DNA of 64,000 nucleotides. It comes from Heliocidaris tuberculata (Eukaryota; Echinodermata; Echinoidea; Camarodonta; Echinometridae). The position numbers and the translations under genes are program-made. Location of the stretch: contig CM046846.1 in assembly GCA_025618425.1 (NCBI GenBank), forward strand, positions 35,179,863 through 35,243,862, read 5' to 3'. Under the pieces are notes generated by a model, which did no database searches, had not been told where the DNA came from, and saw only the letters and a list, made by a program, of their open reading frames with translations. Positions 12,047-23,292 of this stretch are shown here, one piece after another (positions within the stretch are counted from its first letter, which is position 1; each line of letters starts with the position of its first letter).

Positions 12047-12299
12047 CATGGCCGTACGCAGCGGGGGAGGGGGGGGGGGGGGGGCAGGGTCAGTTGCCCT
12101 CCTTCCCTAGAAAATTTGGAAAACTTACATATTTTTACTGTCAATTTTTGCAAAATCCAACAAAAGTGTGCTCCAAATCCTTCAATTTCACTTAAAAGAA
12201 TGCAAAAGTGCCCTCGCTTTTGAGCTTCTTTGAAAATTTTTATGCGTCCCGCCCCCCCCCCCCCCTCCCCCAGGAAAAAAAATCTCTGTACGGCCATGG
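12047..12299. mobile_element. Foldback/MITE-like element with GGCCGTAC ends
   Basis: Ends are CATGGCCGTAC and GTACGGCCATG, a perfect 11-bp inverted pair. A G-rich tract lies just inside the left end and a C-rich tract just inside the right end, so the terminal region as a whole is a long imperfect inverted repeat. Small non-autonomous elements with ends of this kind are familiar from marine invertebrate genomes, but I cannot assign a named family. No transposase. No clear target-site duplication. Confidence 0.65.
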
Positions 12300-13077
12300 A
12301 ATAGTCCTATGGAAATCTCAACTCTTATCCCAAAAGATATGGCTATTAAATCTTTTAAAAACAATTCTATATGTAAACCCGTTTACACACAAGTGATAAA
12401 ATGAACCTAATCCATTATAGCTTAACACAAATTATGCAATTAATTCTGTAATTAGAGCAAGGGCAATAATGGAAAAGGGAAAGTGGATATGTGTGAGTGT
12501 GCGGGTAATAGAGAAAGAAAGGAAGAGAGAGGGAGTGGGAGAAGGGAGGGATAGTAAGGGCCGGAAAGAATAAATTTAATTTCATTTGAAAGTTTGAATC
12601 TGTATTGTTGTGAATTGCCGTTAAGGGAGATTTGATTAATAGAAAAGGGGGAAAAAGGGAATTTGGAATTGCAAACATGTAAATAAAACTTGATATTTTA
12701 TAATCATCGTGGAAAATAATTTTGAAAAAAAAAAATGAAAATAAAATAAAAAGAAAATCGAGCAATAAAATGCTAAGCCAGGAGTTGCGGGAGAAACTGG
12801 TTTTATGTTCTGCTGGAGACAAATGCCATTTTCAAATCAATCAAACCTTTGAGAGGAAGACAGACACCTTGGAATCTTCTAATTTCTTTGGACATGCTGA
12901 AATAAAAAAAAAATAAAAAAATAAATAAGTTGGGCCGATCAAATGAAGAGCGTTTACCATAATAAATTTGAACCAGCAGTCCAGGCGAAGGTCTGAACTA
13001 ACTGGAGTTGGAAAGTGTATGCTTGATTTCTTGTAGAAATAGGGGTCTACCTCAACTGTTACATCTTATAATTTGGG
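12300..13077. other. AT/purine-rich spacer, copy 1
   Basis: Contains a purine-rich stretch (about 12470-12560, GGAAGAGAGAGGGAGTGGG), A-runs (12725-12740, 12903-12912) and otherwise unassigned AT-rich sequence. The 135-codon minus-strand frame at 12415-12822 is Leu/Phe/Pro/Ser-rich from the purine tract and is shortened in copy 2 by an indel, so I do not call it a gene. Confidence 0.6.
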
Positions 13078-13780
13078 TGGGAAAAAAAGGAAGATTTTCC
13101 AAAGAATTAAAGATATGCCAACTACCCCATTAAAGAGTTTTAGCTAATTTACCTATCCCCAACATATCCAATAAAAACTCCCATTCGGTGCCCCCTTAAA
13201 TAATGCCACGGTTGCACCCCCCCCCCCCCACACGACCATTGCTCTGAAGAAAAATCCTATAGCTATTTTCGTGGAGAAAAAAGAAGAATTTCAAAACAAT
13301 GATTCATAACTACCTCATTAAAGAGGCTTAGCTATTACCTACCTCCAATATAGAATGAAAAACTCTCATTCGGTGCCCCCTAAAATAATGCCACGGTTGC
13401 ACCCCATCCCCCCACCTATGGCTCTGAAGAAAAATCCTATAGCTATTTTCGTGTAGAAAAACTTGAATTTCAGAACAATTATTCATAACTACCCCATTAA
13501 AAAGGCTAAGCTATTACCTACCTCCAATAGACCCAATAAAAAACTCTCATTCGGTGCCCCCTAAAATAATGCCACGGTTGCACCCCATCCCCCTTACCTA
13601 TGGCTCTGAAGAAAAATCCTATAGCTATTTTCGTGTAGAAAAACTTGAATTTCAGAACAATTATTCATAACTACCCCATTAAAAAGGCTAAGCTATTACC
13701 TACCTCCAATAGACCCAATAAAAAACTCTCATTCGGTGCTCCCTAAAATAATGCAACGGTTGCACCCCCCCCCCCCCCCG
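13078..13780. repeat. 180-bp tandem repeat, four units, copy 1
   Basis: The motif GCTCTGAAGAAAAATCC recurs at 13241, 13421 and 13603 (period 180-182) after a diverged first unit from about 13078. Each unit has TATAGCTATTTTCGTG, CTCATTCGGTGC and ends in CACGGTTGCACCCC with a C run of variable length (up to about 16). Confidence 0.9.
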
Positions 13781-14679
13781 CAGTCATCCAAATTATAAGA
13801 ATATTGAAAAGGCTCTTCTTCTATGACATAGGACAAGATAAAGATTTAGAATTATTATTGAGAGTAATACCCATTCACTCAGCTACGTCTATATAGCCCC
13901 CAATCCCCCCCCCCCCCCCCCCGAGAAAAAAAATCATTAGGTACCCTTCCCTAAACTGCAAAGCATCCACATGCAGGCCTGACCCCCAAAAGAAAAATCC
14001 TTGTTTGAGATGAGGTAAATCATTGTTCCTGAGGAGACGTATAGAATTAGAAGGTGTTAATTTCCATTTAACCTCTTATTTCTTCTCTCCTTATGTATTT
14101 CTTTGTTTTGCCTTGAATATCCTCTGGTCTTTTCTTATGTATTTCTTTGTTTTACCTTCCATTTTCTTCCAAGTCATATGCTGATGTATCTACGCTTGAC
14201 TATAGTATATTTGGCTATTGACGATGTGTAAAGTTCAGAGCTGCCCTCTACGTCCAAGTGCAGCAAGGGTGACTTTTCCTTGATTATGGCCTATTCGGTT
14301 AGGGTTAGACCCCATTAGGGTTAGTCATATTAAACCCCTTTCCCATAAATATAAGCAATAATACTTTTAGGTGTGTGTAGATAAATAACTAATCGTGATT
14401 TTAAAAAAAGAAAAAAATTCATTAAACGTAGGAATAAGAAATCAGAGCCATGCAAAATGAGGTTAGGGTTAGGGTTTTCTCCGCTTTTGGTCCTCTAAGC
14501 TTAGTTTTTTTAATCACAAAAATGGCCATATTTCAGTGAAAAATAGGGGGTTAGGGCTAATTTTTGGATATGTTGTATCAAATGGTATCAGCTTTCTGGT
14601 AAAAAATTGAAAAAAAAATTGGATGAATATTTCATGACGTCATTCTGAAGCAGGGAAGTACGAATTGTCTAGAAACCCT
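13781..14679. other. Class-1 right end with minisatellite seed and degenerate telomeric motifs
   Basis: No gene is seen. Contains a C run (13905-13922), two copies of the unit TTATGTATTTCTTTGTTTT (14091 and 14136 onward), and scattered TTAGGG-like motifs at 14298-14325, 14461-14476 and about 14548-14557. The same TTATGTATTTCTTTG unit builds the class-2 T-rich minisatellite. Confidence 0.7.
14089..14155 (+). repeat. Two-unit T-rich minisatellite seed
   Basis: CTTATGTATTTCTTTGTTTT occurs twice, about 45 bp apart, separated by a TC-rich linker. It matches the unit of the large arrays at 41585 and 54370. Confidence 0.75.
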
Positions 14680-15260
14680 AGTATGAGACAACTTCATTTT
14701 TTGGCCAAGTTCGATTTTCGACAAATTTCTTGAAGGGGTTAGAGGTCAGACATACGGGGTTAGAACGCTGTTTTGAACAGGTTTCATCTAGCGCATCGCA
14801 GCGTAAAAATTTCAGTCGGGAACCATGCTAACTAGAAAAAGGACCTGCGCGCACCCCAAAGTGTTTATTTAGCAGATATCTTTTTCGTTTGAGGAAAAAA
14901 GTGGGGAAAGTTGCCAAAATATACTAGATTAGGGTGATACCTACATACTATTCAAAATTCAGCCCAAAAGAACAATGAAATAAAAAATTATGACCATTTT
15001 TCCAAAAAAATTCTGGGGTTAGCAAAAAGGACCTCCATGTACCCCGAAAAGGACATTTAAGTACCTTAAAGTACCTTTCTTGACTTTACACTGGATTTTG
15101 AAACCTTTAACCTTTGACCTTTGACCTCATTTTCAGTGTAGGGGTAGAGTAGGTTCTAAACTACAAATAGTTTAACGTTTGAGTTTAACCCCCCACTACT
15201 TTTCCTAAAATTGCAATTTTAGTGAACCCTTGTTACTAAAAAACTCTGAAATAAACACAG
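14680..15260. other. Class-1 left flank, copy 2
   Basis: Counterpart of 1-580 with about ten substitutions visible, for example GTATCATC to GTTTCATC, TTGAAGTCGG to TTTCAGTCGG and TTCTAGGCTAC to TTCTAAACTAC. Confidence 0.75.
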
Positions 15261-15653
15261 TTAGGGTTAGGGTTAGGGTTAGGGTTAGGGTTAGGGTTAG
15301 GGTTAGGGTTAGGGTTAGGGTTAGGGTTAGGGTTAGGGGTTAGGGTTAGGGGTTAGGGTTAGGGGTTAGGGTTAGGGTTAGGGTTAGGGTTAGGGTTAGG
15401 GTTAGGGTTAGGGTTAGGGTTAGGGTTAGGGTTAGGGTTAGGGTTAGGGTTAGGGTTAGGGTTAGGGTTAGGGTTAGGGTTAGGGTTAGGGTTAGGGTTA
15501 GGGTTAGAGTTAGGGTTAGGGTTAGGGTTAGGGTTAGGGTTAGGGTTAGGGTTAGGGTTAGGGTTAGGGTTAGGGTTAGGGTTAGGGTTAGGGTTAGGGT
15601 TAGGGTTAGGGTTAGGGTTAGGGTTAGGGTTAGGGTTAGGGTTAGGGTTAGGG
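15261..15653 (+). repeat. Interstitial telomere-like (TTAGGG)n tract 2
   Basis: About 393 bp, the longest of the four tracts. It is nearly perfect apart from units with an extra G in the first third and one TTAGAG unit near 15507. Same flanks and orientation as tract 1. Confidence 0.97.
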
Positions 15654-15668
15654 CTATATTTATTTCAG

Positions 15669-16092
15669 GAAAAGGACCTCCGTGTACCTCAAAAAAGACC
15701 TCTTTGTACCCCAAAAAAGACTGTACCCCAAAAAGGACATTTATGTACCTGGCCATTTTCGGGTACATGTCCTTTTTGGGGTACATAAAGGTCCTTTTTG
15801 GGGTACATGAGTCTAAATTCGGGTACATGAAGGTCTTTTCTCGGGGTTACGGAGGTCCTTTTTATGGTACAATTAGGTCTCTTTTGAGGTACATTGTGTC
15901 CTTTTTGAGGTACATTAGTCTATTTTGTGGTACTATGAAGTCTTTTTTGAGGTACAAGTCTAATTTGGGGTACATAAGTCTATTTTGAGGTACATGTCCT
16001 TTTTGGGGTACATGGGACTGTCGTGTACCACAAAAAAGACCTTTTAGTACCCCAAAATAGACAATGTACCTCAAATTCGCCTTTGTTGTACC
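15669..16092. repeat. Class-1 GTAC minisatellite, copy 2
   Basis: Near-identical to 801-1225, with the same two orientation switches and the same unit order. A CAGGG to CGGGG change near 15843 is one of the few differences. The array is therefore an inherited block and has not been re-amplified independently. Confidence 0.92.
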
Positions 16093-16740
16093 TTTTCAAA
16101 GTTTTGTTTATTTTTTCAAACAGAGATGTGTATTTTAAAAATTTACTAATGGAATATGATGATAGATAAATCAGAAATTACTGTATGAAAGGATTTAAAT
16201 TATCGTTGTTTAATAATGGAAATATAAGAAAAAAACAAAAAAAATCACTTTTGATTGATTTTTCGTGTTTATAAGTCATCTTTAATCAGTAATTGCAGGA
16301 TAATGCATAAAGAACCGAAAAACTGGTTATAACGAGTACGTCCAGAAATTAGTACTCTCCTTCATATCTTTGGGGCATCCTATAAAATTGATTATTGACA
16401 AAATAACGATATTTTTTCTACCTCGTTGTCGTTTTCAAAGATAAAAAATAATTGCACCAAAACGAGGGTGTTTAATGACATCGCGCTCACGGCGCTGCAT
16501 TCTAGCGTTACGTAGCGCCCTCGCGCTCGGCCTCTAACCCATATTGCTCTAACCCCTAAGAATAACATCGTGAATTTGAGAAAGCTAACACAGACAAGGT
16601 AAATATTATTTATTAAATTTTGATTTATGTGTTACTGTCAAATATGCACGTCATATTTATTTTGAATTTAAGCTGTGTATGTTACAGATGCGAGAAGAGA
16701 TTTCATGATTAGAGGAAAAAATTAAACTATAATAAGGGCT
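16093..16740. other. AT-rich flank, copy 2
   Basis: Counterpart of 1226-1860. A short extra piece (ATATTGCTCTAACCC, near 16541) sits within the CTCTAACCCC repeat and looks like a slip duplication of the CTCTAACCC motif. No gene seen. Confidence 0.6.
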
Positions 16741-19370
16741 AGAAATCTACCGACACGTTAACCCTCATCGTCCCCAGAACTCTGGGGCTGAAATCCGGCT
16801 CTGTGGCAATGGCAGCATATTGTCTACCAGTACCACTCATTTTCCCAGCTGAACTTATGTTGGACTAGTATAATTAAAAAGAACTGTTCGATGTATTTCA
16901 CTGACGTTTTATATAGGTATTGCTAAACTGATTCCTCTCAGTCTCATTTTGAAATTTTAACACGAATCACAGGTTAGTCGGACAATGATCCCACTCATTT
17001 TGACAATTTGTCCATGAAGAACGTTTGATGGGGAGCCCCTTGTCTGTGCACCTAACATTTCAGTTGAAATTGACAAGCTTTTCCTTTGGTATTCCTCTAA
17101 TGACTGACCTCATTTTAATCCTCATATCCTAGAGTGTAACTGTGCCGAAAATCTGATTAAAATTCCAATAAGAACAATTTCCTTTTCACAAGAATAGGCA
17201 ACACTGTCATTTTGACACTAAAAAAGGGAAGGTTCCCTTGTCTGCGCACTCATTCACTTAACACGCAGTTCGGGATATTTTGCATGAAAGGTGGCATTTT
17301 CAAGGCATGTGAGTAAAAATGCATAAAATAGACGTTCTTCACCAGTTTTTCCTCATTTTTTCGCTGATACATATCACTAAAATTGATATGAAGATGATTG
17401 TGTTCATTGCGTCTTTTGTGATGTTAGAATCGCACAGTTACGCATAGATCTATATGCGCAGACATGGGGCACCAAATCATACATGTTTTCCTCTCACACA
17501 AGGAAAAAATGATCGAAATTCAGTGTCGTTCGACAAGACGGCAGAACAAGTCCCCTACCCCTTTGTTTGCTGTTATATTTTCCTTGAAAAATTAATAACC
17601 AATTAATATATTCTTTCTAATATTCAGTCAGGTGTTTCTGCAGTGATTACGCATGTTTGAGGGTGTACGTCATCCATGGAGAAAATTACGTTTATTTCCT
17701 GCGTACAAGAGGTAAACAACCCAAATTCAGTGTTCCACCATAGGACTGTCAGTGATCATGGTGAGTACATGTAGATTATTCATGTTTATTTTCAAATAAA
17801 GGTATTTGTTAAATATAAAGGCTTTGAAATGATTAGAATAATAGTTAAATATGCTGCATCTGAAACAATTTGATGTTTAATGAAAGAAATTAAGCATAAT
17901 GTAGTGCTCTCTCTTGCCCTACCATAGGCTATATCTTGTCCTAATCTCCCCCGTAACTCTGGGGCTGACAGTGACTGCTGCGGCATACCTCTCTCTTGCC
18001 CTTGTGCAAAACTTTTTCTTCAATATAAATTGAAATACATGTACATTTATCAATTTCTTTGAAATTTTCACAGGTTAGTCGGACAATGGTCCCACTCATT
18101 TTGACACTTCGTCCATGACGAACGTCCATGTTTTCCTCTCACACAAGGAAAAAAACGATTGAAATTCAGTGTTGTTCGACTAGACAGCAGAACAAGTCCC
18201 CTACCCCTTTGTTTACTGTTATATTTTCCTTGAGAAATTAATAACCAATTGATGTATTCTTTTTTAAATTCAGTCAGGTGTTTCTGCAAGGATTACGCAT
18301 GTTTGGGGGTGTCATCCATAGAGAAAATTACGTTTATTTCCTGCGTACAAGAGGTAAACAACCCAAATTCATTGTTCCACCATAGGACTGTCAGTGATCA
18401 TGGTGAGTACATGTAGATTATTCATGTTTATTTTCAAATAAAGGTATTTGTTAGATATAAAGGTTTTGAAATGATGAGAATAATAGTTAACTATGCTGCA
18501 CCTGAAACAATTTGATGTTTAATGAAAGAAATTAAGCATAATGTAGGGCTCTCTCTTGCCCTACCATAGGCTATATCTTGCCCTAATCTCCCCCAGAACT
18601 CTGGGGCTGACAAGGGCTGCTGCGGCATACCTTCTCTTGCCCTTGTGTAAAACTTTTTCTTCATTATCAATTGAAAAACGTTTATTAATTTCTTGGACAT
18701 TTTCACAGGTTAGTCGGACAATGATCCCACTCATTTTGACACTTCGTCCATAAAGAACGTACATGTTTTCCTCTCACACAAGGAAAAAAACGATCGAAAT
18801 TCAGTGTCGTTCGACAAGATGGCAGAACAAGTCCCCTACCCCTTTGCTTGCTGTTATATTTTCCTTGAGAAATTAATAACCAATTAATGTATTCTTTTTA
18901 ATATTCAGTCCGGTGTTTCTGCAATGATTATGCATATTTGGGGGTGTCATCCATGGAAAAAATTATGTTTATTTCCTGCGTACAAGAGTTAAACAACCCA
19001 AATTCAGCGTTCCACCATAGGACTGTCAGTGCATGATCATGTTCTTGAGTACATGTAGATTATTCATGTTTATTTTCAGAGAAAGGTATTTGTTAAATAT
19101 AAAGGCTTTGATATGATTAGAATAATAGTTAAATATGCTGCACCTGAAACAATTTGATATTTAATGAAAGAAATTAAGCATAATGTAGGGCTCTCTCCTG
19201 AACTACCATAGGCTATATCTTGCTCTAATCTCCCCCAGAACTCTGGGGCTGACAATGGCTGCTTTGGCATACCTCTCTCTAGCTTGCCCTTGTGCAAAAC
19301 TTTTCTTCATTATCAATTGAAAAACGTTTATTAATTTCTTGGAAATTTTCAGAGGTTAGTTGGACAATGA
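16741..19370. repeat. 640-bp satellite block, copy 2, left
   Basis: Marker palindromes near 16780, 17949 (mutated), 18592 and 19233, spacing about 642. Core modules near 16980, 17640, 18083, 18290, 18720 and 18925. Corresponds to 1861-4450. Confidence 0.88.
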
Positions 19371-19760
19371 TCCCACTCATTTTGACACCTTGTCCATGAA
19401 GAATGTAATAAATTTATTTCTTCCTCTTTTTCTTGTTCTAGAAAATTGCTGCTTCAGAGTACTGAAGATATATCGCACTGGGAGTATGAGATGAAAAACG
19501 ACGGAAACTCAGAGTGCTACGACAAGAAAGCACCATGCCCCCCAATTCCCTGTGCTGTAATTATTTTCTATAAAAATGAACAACCGTTTCATACATTTTA
19601 TTGAATGTTTTAATAGGAATTCCTACAATGATTACGCTTATTTTGACAAGTCATCCAATAAGGATGTATGCGTATTCCATCTTCCCATCTATCTTTCCAT
19701 TCATCTTTCAACCGATTCTATGCTTTTATTTGTTATTCTTTCCTTCTTTCTTTCTGGTCG

Positions 19761-19849
19761 TATTTTGTGCTTTGTTGGATGGGTTCGAATCCCATGAAGT
19801 TCCAAATATCAATTCAGAACTTTCATTGGTGGCAACAGCATGAAATGAG
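19761..19849 (+). repeat. 89-bp T-arm cassette
   Basis: Cassette with B-box match at 19782-19792; the first base is T in place of C. Part of the second super-unit. Confidence 0.8.
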
Positions 19850-22159
19850 ATCTAAATCTTTATATTCCTAACTAATGACATCATCCACATGCATATCCTT
19901 TTGAAATAAGAAAATCTTGATTATGTAATAATGTATGGCGTATACCTATAGGGGGAGACTGCCATGCAGTTGAGTCTGAAATAAAGTCTTGAATTTAATT
20001 CATGTGCAGGTATACTACAAGTTACTCATTGCAGCATTGTTGCACGTTATCCACGAAGAACGTCCACATATTTCTTGCGTAAGAGAGCAAAGCGACGGAA
20101 ATTCACAGTCCTACGACATGACAGCAGCATGCCCCCCAATTTCCTGTGCTGTAATTATTTTCTATAAAAATGAACAACTGTTTAATACATTTTATTGAAT
20201 ATTTTAACAGGAATTCCTACAATGATTACGCTCATTTTGGCATGTCATCCACTAAGATCGTACACGTATTCCATCTTTCCATATAACTTTCCATGTATCA
20301 ACCGATTCTATCTTTTTATTTGTTATTCTTTCCTTCTATCTCTCTGTCGTCCCATCTTTCTGGTCGCATTTGTGCTTGTTGGATGGGTTATCATTCATGC
20401 CTGTCTGAAGCCCTTATCTCCCTCAGAACTCTGGGGCAGAACGAGGGCTGCAGCAGCATACCCCTCTTCCCCTGCTATAAATTATTTTTAATTATAAATT
20501 AAAAAAACCACTTGATAGATTTCTTTGAAATTTTCAACATGTTAGTCGTACAACGATCCTGCTCATTTTGACATCTCGTCCATGGAGAACGTATGTAATT
20601 CTCTCGTATGGGAGGAAAACGACCGAAATTCAGCGTCGTACGACAAGACAGAAATTTATGAGTTTTGAGATAAATTCCCCCTTTTTTATTTTTAAATTGA
20701 GGCATGCATGAAGTTCATAGCTGTATTCTTATAACTTAGGGAAATGTGCCTATTCTTAACTTAATTAAATGAATGTATCAGAGTTACATGTAGAATTACT
20801 CTGGGTACTATTCTATAAAAAACAAACTTTTTATGTAGTATATGTTTGAATGATGAGTTTCTTCCACCATGTTCAAATGATTATGATTCGGTATCGAAAA
20901 ATGAATTAAAGCTTGAATCTGAATATCTGTGCACACGCTTATGCCCAAAGACATATAAACTGCTAACAATGTACATAAAACAGTGCACCAAAACCACATG
21001 ACTGAATTTTACATTAGTTTGGGATGGACAGTGCACTGTACATATAGGCAGCATAGAATATTGTACATATTGACCATACTGTGAGTGCCACACAGTATGC
21101 AGTTAATTCCTGCTGGTATGTCCGGTCACAACCTTTCAAGCCTGTTGCTATGATCACCGGAGTTAATGTTTACTTTATCGACGAGCTTCACTCTACTCTC
21201 TAGATCTATCTGGATTTACTCAGGATTTACTCGTGATCATTGAACATTTTATGTGTTTTCATAAGGTAGGAAAATGTTTGTAATTACAGCTTACGAGGCC
21301 TAAAGTTAGGCCTAAAGTTAGATCTAGATATAGACTATGCCTGCAGTGCAGTGCAGTGCTGCACTGCTGTGCCAACGTAGCCTACTTGTCACTGTCTAAG
21401 ACTATGATGAATACTGACAGTGTCATAACTTTTCATCTAGCCCCCCCTTATTGTCTTAATTTCTCTTTCATATTAACAAGGCAGTGCCAGGCACTTGTCT
21501 CCCAGAACTCCTGGCCTGACATTCTGCTGCTTTCTGGTGAGGGTAGCTGTGCAAGGTATGGTATTGGTACTGATAACTTTGAATGTCCCTTTTTTTTTCT
21601 TTATTGTTTTATTTTTAAAACTATGCATGTAAAACCATTAACGATATTCAAACTAGCATTCCTGACCTAGAATATTCCAGGGAAAATTCAAAATAAGCCT
21701 CTGAATTCCTGCATTATTGTGCATAATTAGAGTAGTCTACTTGTTCTGTCTTGAACACAAAACTATAGACTCTAACTTTAAGTTCATAGATTTGTACATT
21801 CCCTGTGAACCCCTAATATTCCTACATAAATAATTACGCTCATTTCAGCTATGTCATCCATGAAGAACGTACGCATATTTCTTGCGTACGAGAGGAAAAT
21901 GACGGAAATGCAGGGTCCAGCGACAAGACAGCAGCATATACCCCCATTTCATGTGCTGTAATTATTTTCTGTGAGAAATTAACCGTTTCATACAGTTTAT
22001 TGCATGTTTTGACAGGAATTCTTACAATGATTACGCTTATTTTGACGTGTCATCCACTAAGGACGTATGCGTATTCCATCTTTCCATCTATCTTTTCACT
22101 CATCTTTCAACCGATTCTATCTTTTTATTTGTTATTCTTTCCTTCTTTCTTTCTGGTCG

Positions 22160-22248
22160 CATTTTGTGCTTTGTTGGATTGGTTCGAATCCCATGAAGTT
22201 CCAAATATCAATTCAGAACTTTCATTGGTGGCAACAGCATGAAATGAG
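22160..22248 (+). repeat. 89-bp T-arm cassette
   Basis: Cassette with intact B-box match at 22181-22191, but an ATGGG to TTGGG change weakens the 5-bp stem. Confidence 0.8.
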
Positions 22249-22730
22249 ATCTAAAGCTTTATATTCCTAAACTAATGACATCATCCACATGCATATCCTT
22301 TTGAAATAAGAAAATTTTGATTATGCAATAATGTATGGCGTATACCTATAGGGGGAGACTGCCATGCAGTTGAGTCTGAAATAAAGTCTTGAAATTAATT
22401 CATGTGCAGGTATACTACAAGTTACTCATTGCAGCATTGTTGCATGTCATCCATGAAGAACGTACCGGTACGCATATTTCTTGCGTAAGAGAGGAAAACG
22501 ACGGAAATTCAGAGTCGTACGACAAGACAGCAGCATTCCCCCCATTTCCTGTGCTGTAATTATTTTCTGTGAGAAATTAACAACCATGTAATGCATTTCA
22601 TCGAATGTTTTAACAGGAATTCCTACAATGATTACGCTCATTTTGGCATGTCATCCACTAAGTACGTATATGCGTATTCCATTTCCATTCATCTTTCAAC
22701 CGATTTTTTATTTGTTATTCTTTCTGGTCG

Positions 22731-22760
22731 CATTTTGTGCTATGTTGGATGGGTTCGAAT
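22731..22760 (+). repeat. Truncated T-arm cassette
   Basis: First 30 bp of the cassette, cut inside the T-loop (GGGTTCGAAT) where the 412-bp inserted segment begins. The identical cut is at 30663. Confidence 0.8.
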
Positions 22761-23172
22761 TGGCTTGCAACGTGCACTCACGAAATCACGTCACGGTGCA
22801 ATTTCATGTTTCGAGTACTTTCGTAGAAAAACATCATTTACGAAGTGTTGGGTCTATACTTCGCTATTTTACCTGCCAGTAAACCACGAATAATTATGTC
22901 TCTACGTGAGGTTACGTGAGGTTTTATCAACTTTACCCAACAGTTTATCACGATTTCTTAAATTTCAAGTGCTTTTATTGAGACTAGTAATGACGTCATG
23001 CAGTTTTTTGACAATTGTCTTGCGAAGATTTTGTTGCAACAAAAATCGAGAACTTTTCCGAGCCCTGGTTGGAATGAAATCGTGAGTAATTTAACGATTC
23101 CAAGAGATTTGCAATTGCAAACTTTATTTTTGTCATATTTTTATGTATTGTATTGTGCAGAAAAGGAAAGAA
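22761..23172. other. Inserted 412-bp segment, copy 1
   Basis: Begins TGGCTTGCAACGTGCACTCA directly after the truncated cassette and has no match to the satellite. Contains CTACGTGAGGTTACGTGAGG (an 11-bp direct repeat), TGACGTCA and TTGTTGCAACAA. It always precedes an inverted piece of the GTAC array, so the two travel together. Unknown identity; could be part of a non-autonomous element or an old class-1 fragment. Confidence 0.6.
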
Positions 23173-23292
23173 AAACCCTGAGAAAAGATCTTCATGTACC
23201 CGAATTTAGACACATGTACCCCAAAAAGGACCTTTATGTACCCCCAAATGGACACGTACCCCAAAATGGCCAGGTACATAAATGTCCTTTTT
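23173..23292 (-). repeat. Inverted GTAC minisatellite fragment
   Basis: AACCCTGAGAAAAGATCTTC then GTACCC-type units. The sequence is the reverse complement of roughly 860-980, including the GTACCTGGCCATTTT palindrome centre. It ends at GTCCTTTTTC, then resumes satellite-type sequence (ACTGACGTTTTATATAGG). Confidence 0.85.

Larger units (their letters stand above)
1..14679 (+). repeat. Class-1 long repeat unit, copy 1
   Basis: The first bases (AGTATGAGACAACTTC) recur at 14680 and 38050, so the window starts at or within a unit boundary. The order of blocks is the same as in copy 2: left flank, TTAGGG tract, GTAC array, satellite, pyrimidine block, foldback element, 180-bp tandem repeat, right end. 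It is shorter than copy 2 (14.7 versus 23.4 kb), almost entirely because the satellite section is smaller. Flanking segments outside the satellite align to copy 2 with only scattered substitutions and small indels. Whether the window start is the true left edge of the unit cannot be seen. Confidence 0.9.
19371..22760. repeat. Satellite super-unit, copy 2
   Basis: Corresponds to 4451-7640 but continues further right, with an additional core and pyrimidine tract before being cut at 22760 by a non-satellite segment. Two full cassettes (19761, 22160) and one truncated one (22731). Minus-strand frames at 20808-21093 show the 116-codon frame of copy 1 split. Confidence 0.85.

Noticed and set aside
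12415..12822. 135-codon minus frame
   Set aside because: Opens across a purine tract and A runs; shortened to 87 codons in copy 2 by homopolymer indels.
15346..15828. 160-codon minus frame with Leu-Thr repeats
   Set aside because: It is the translated TTAGGG tract plus GTAC array; the same applies to the Pro-Asn frames at 38746-39018 and 51508-51855.
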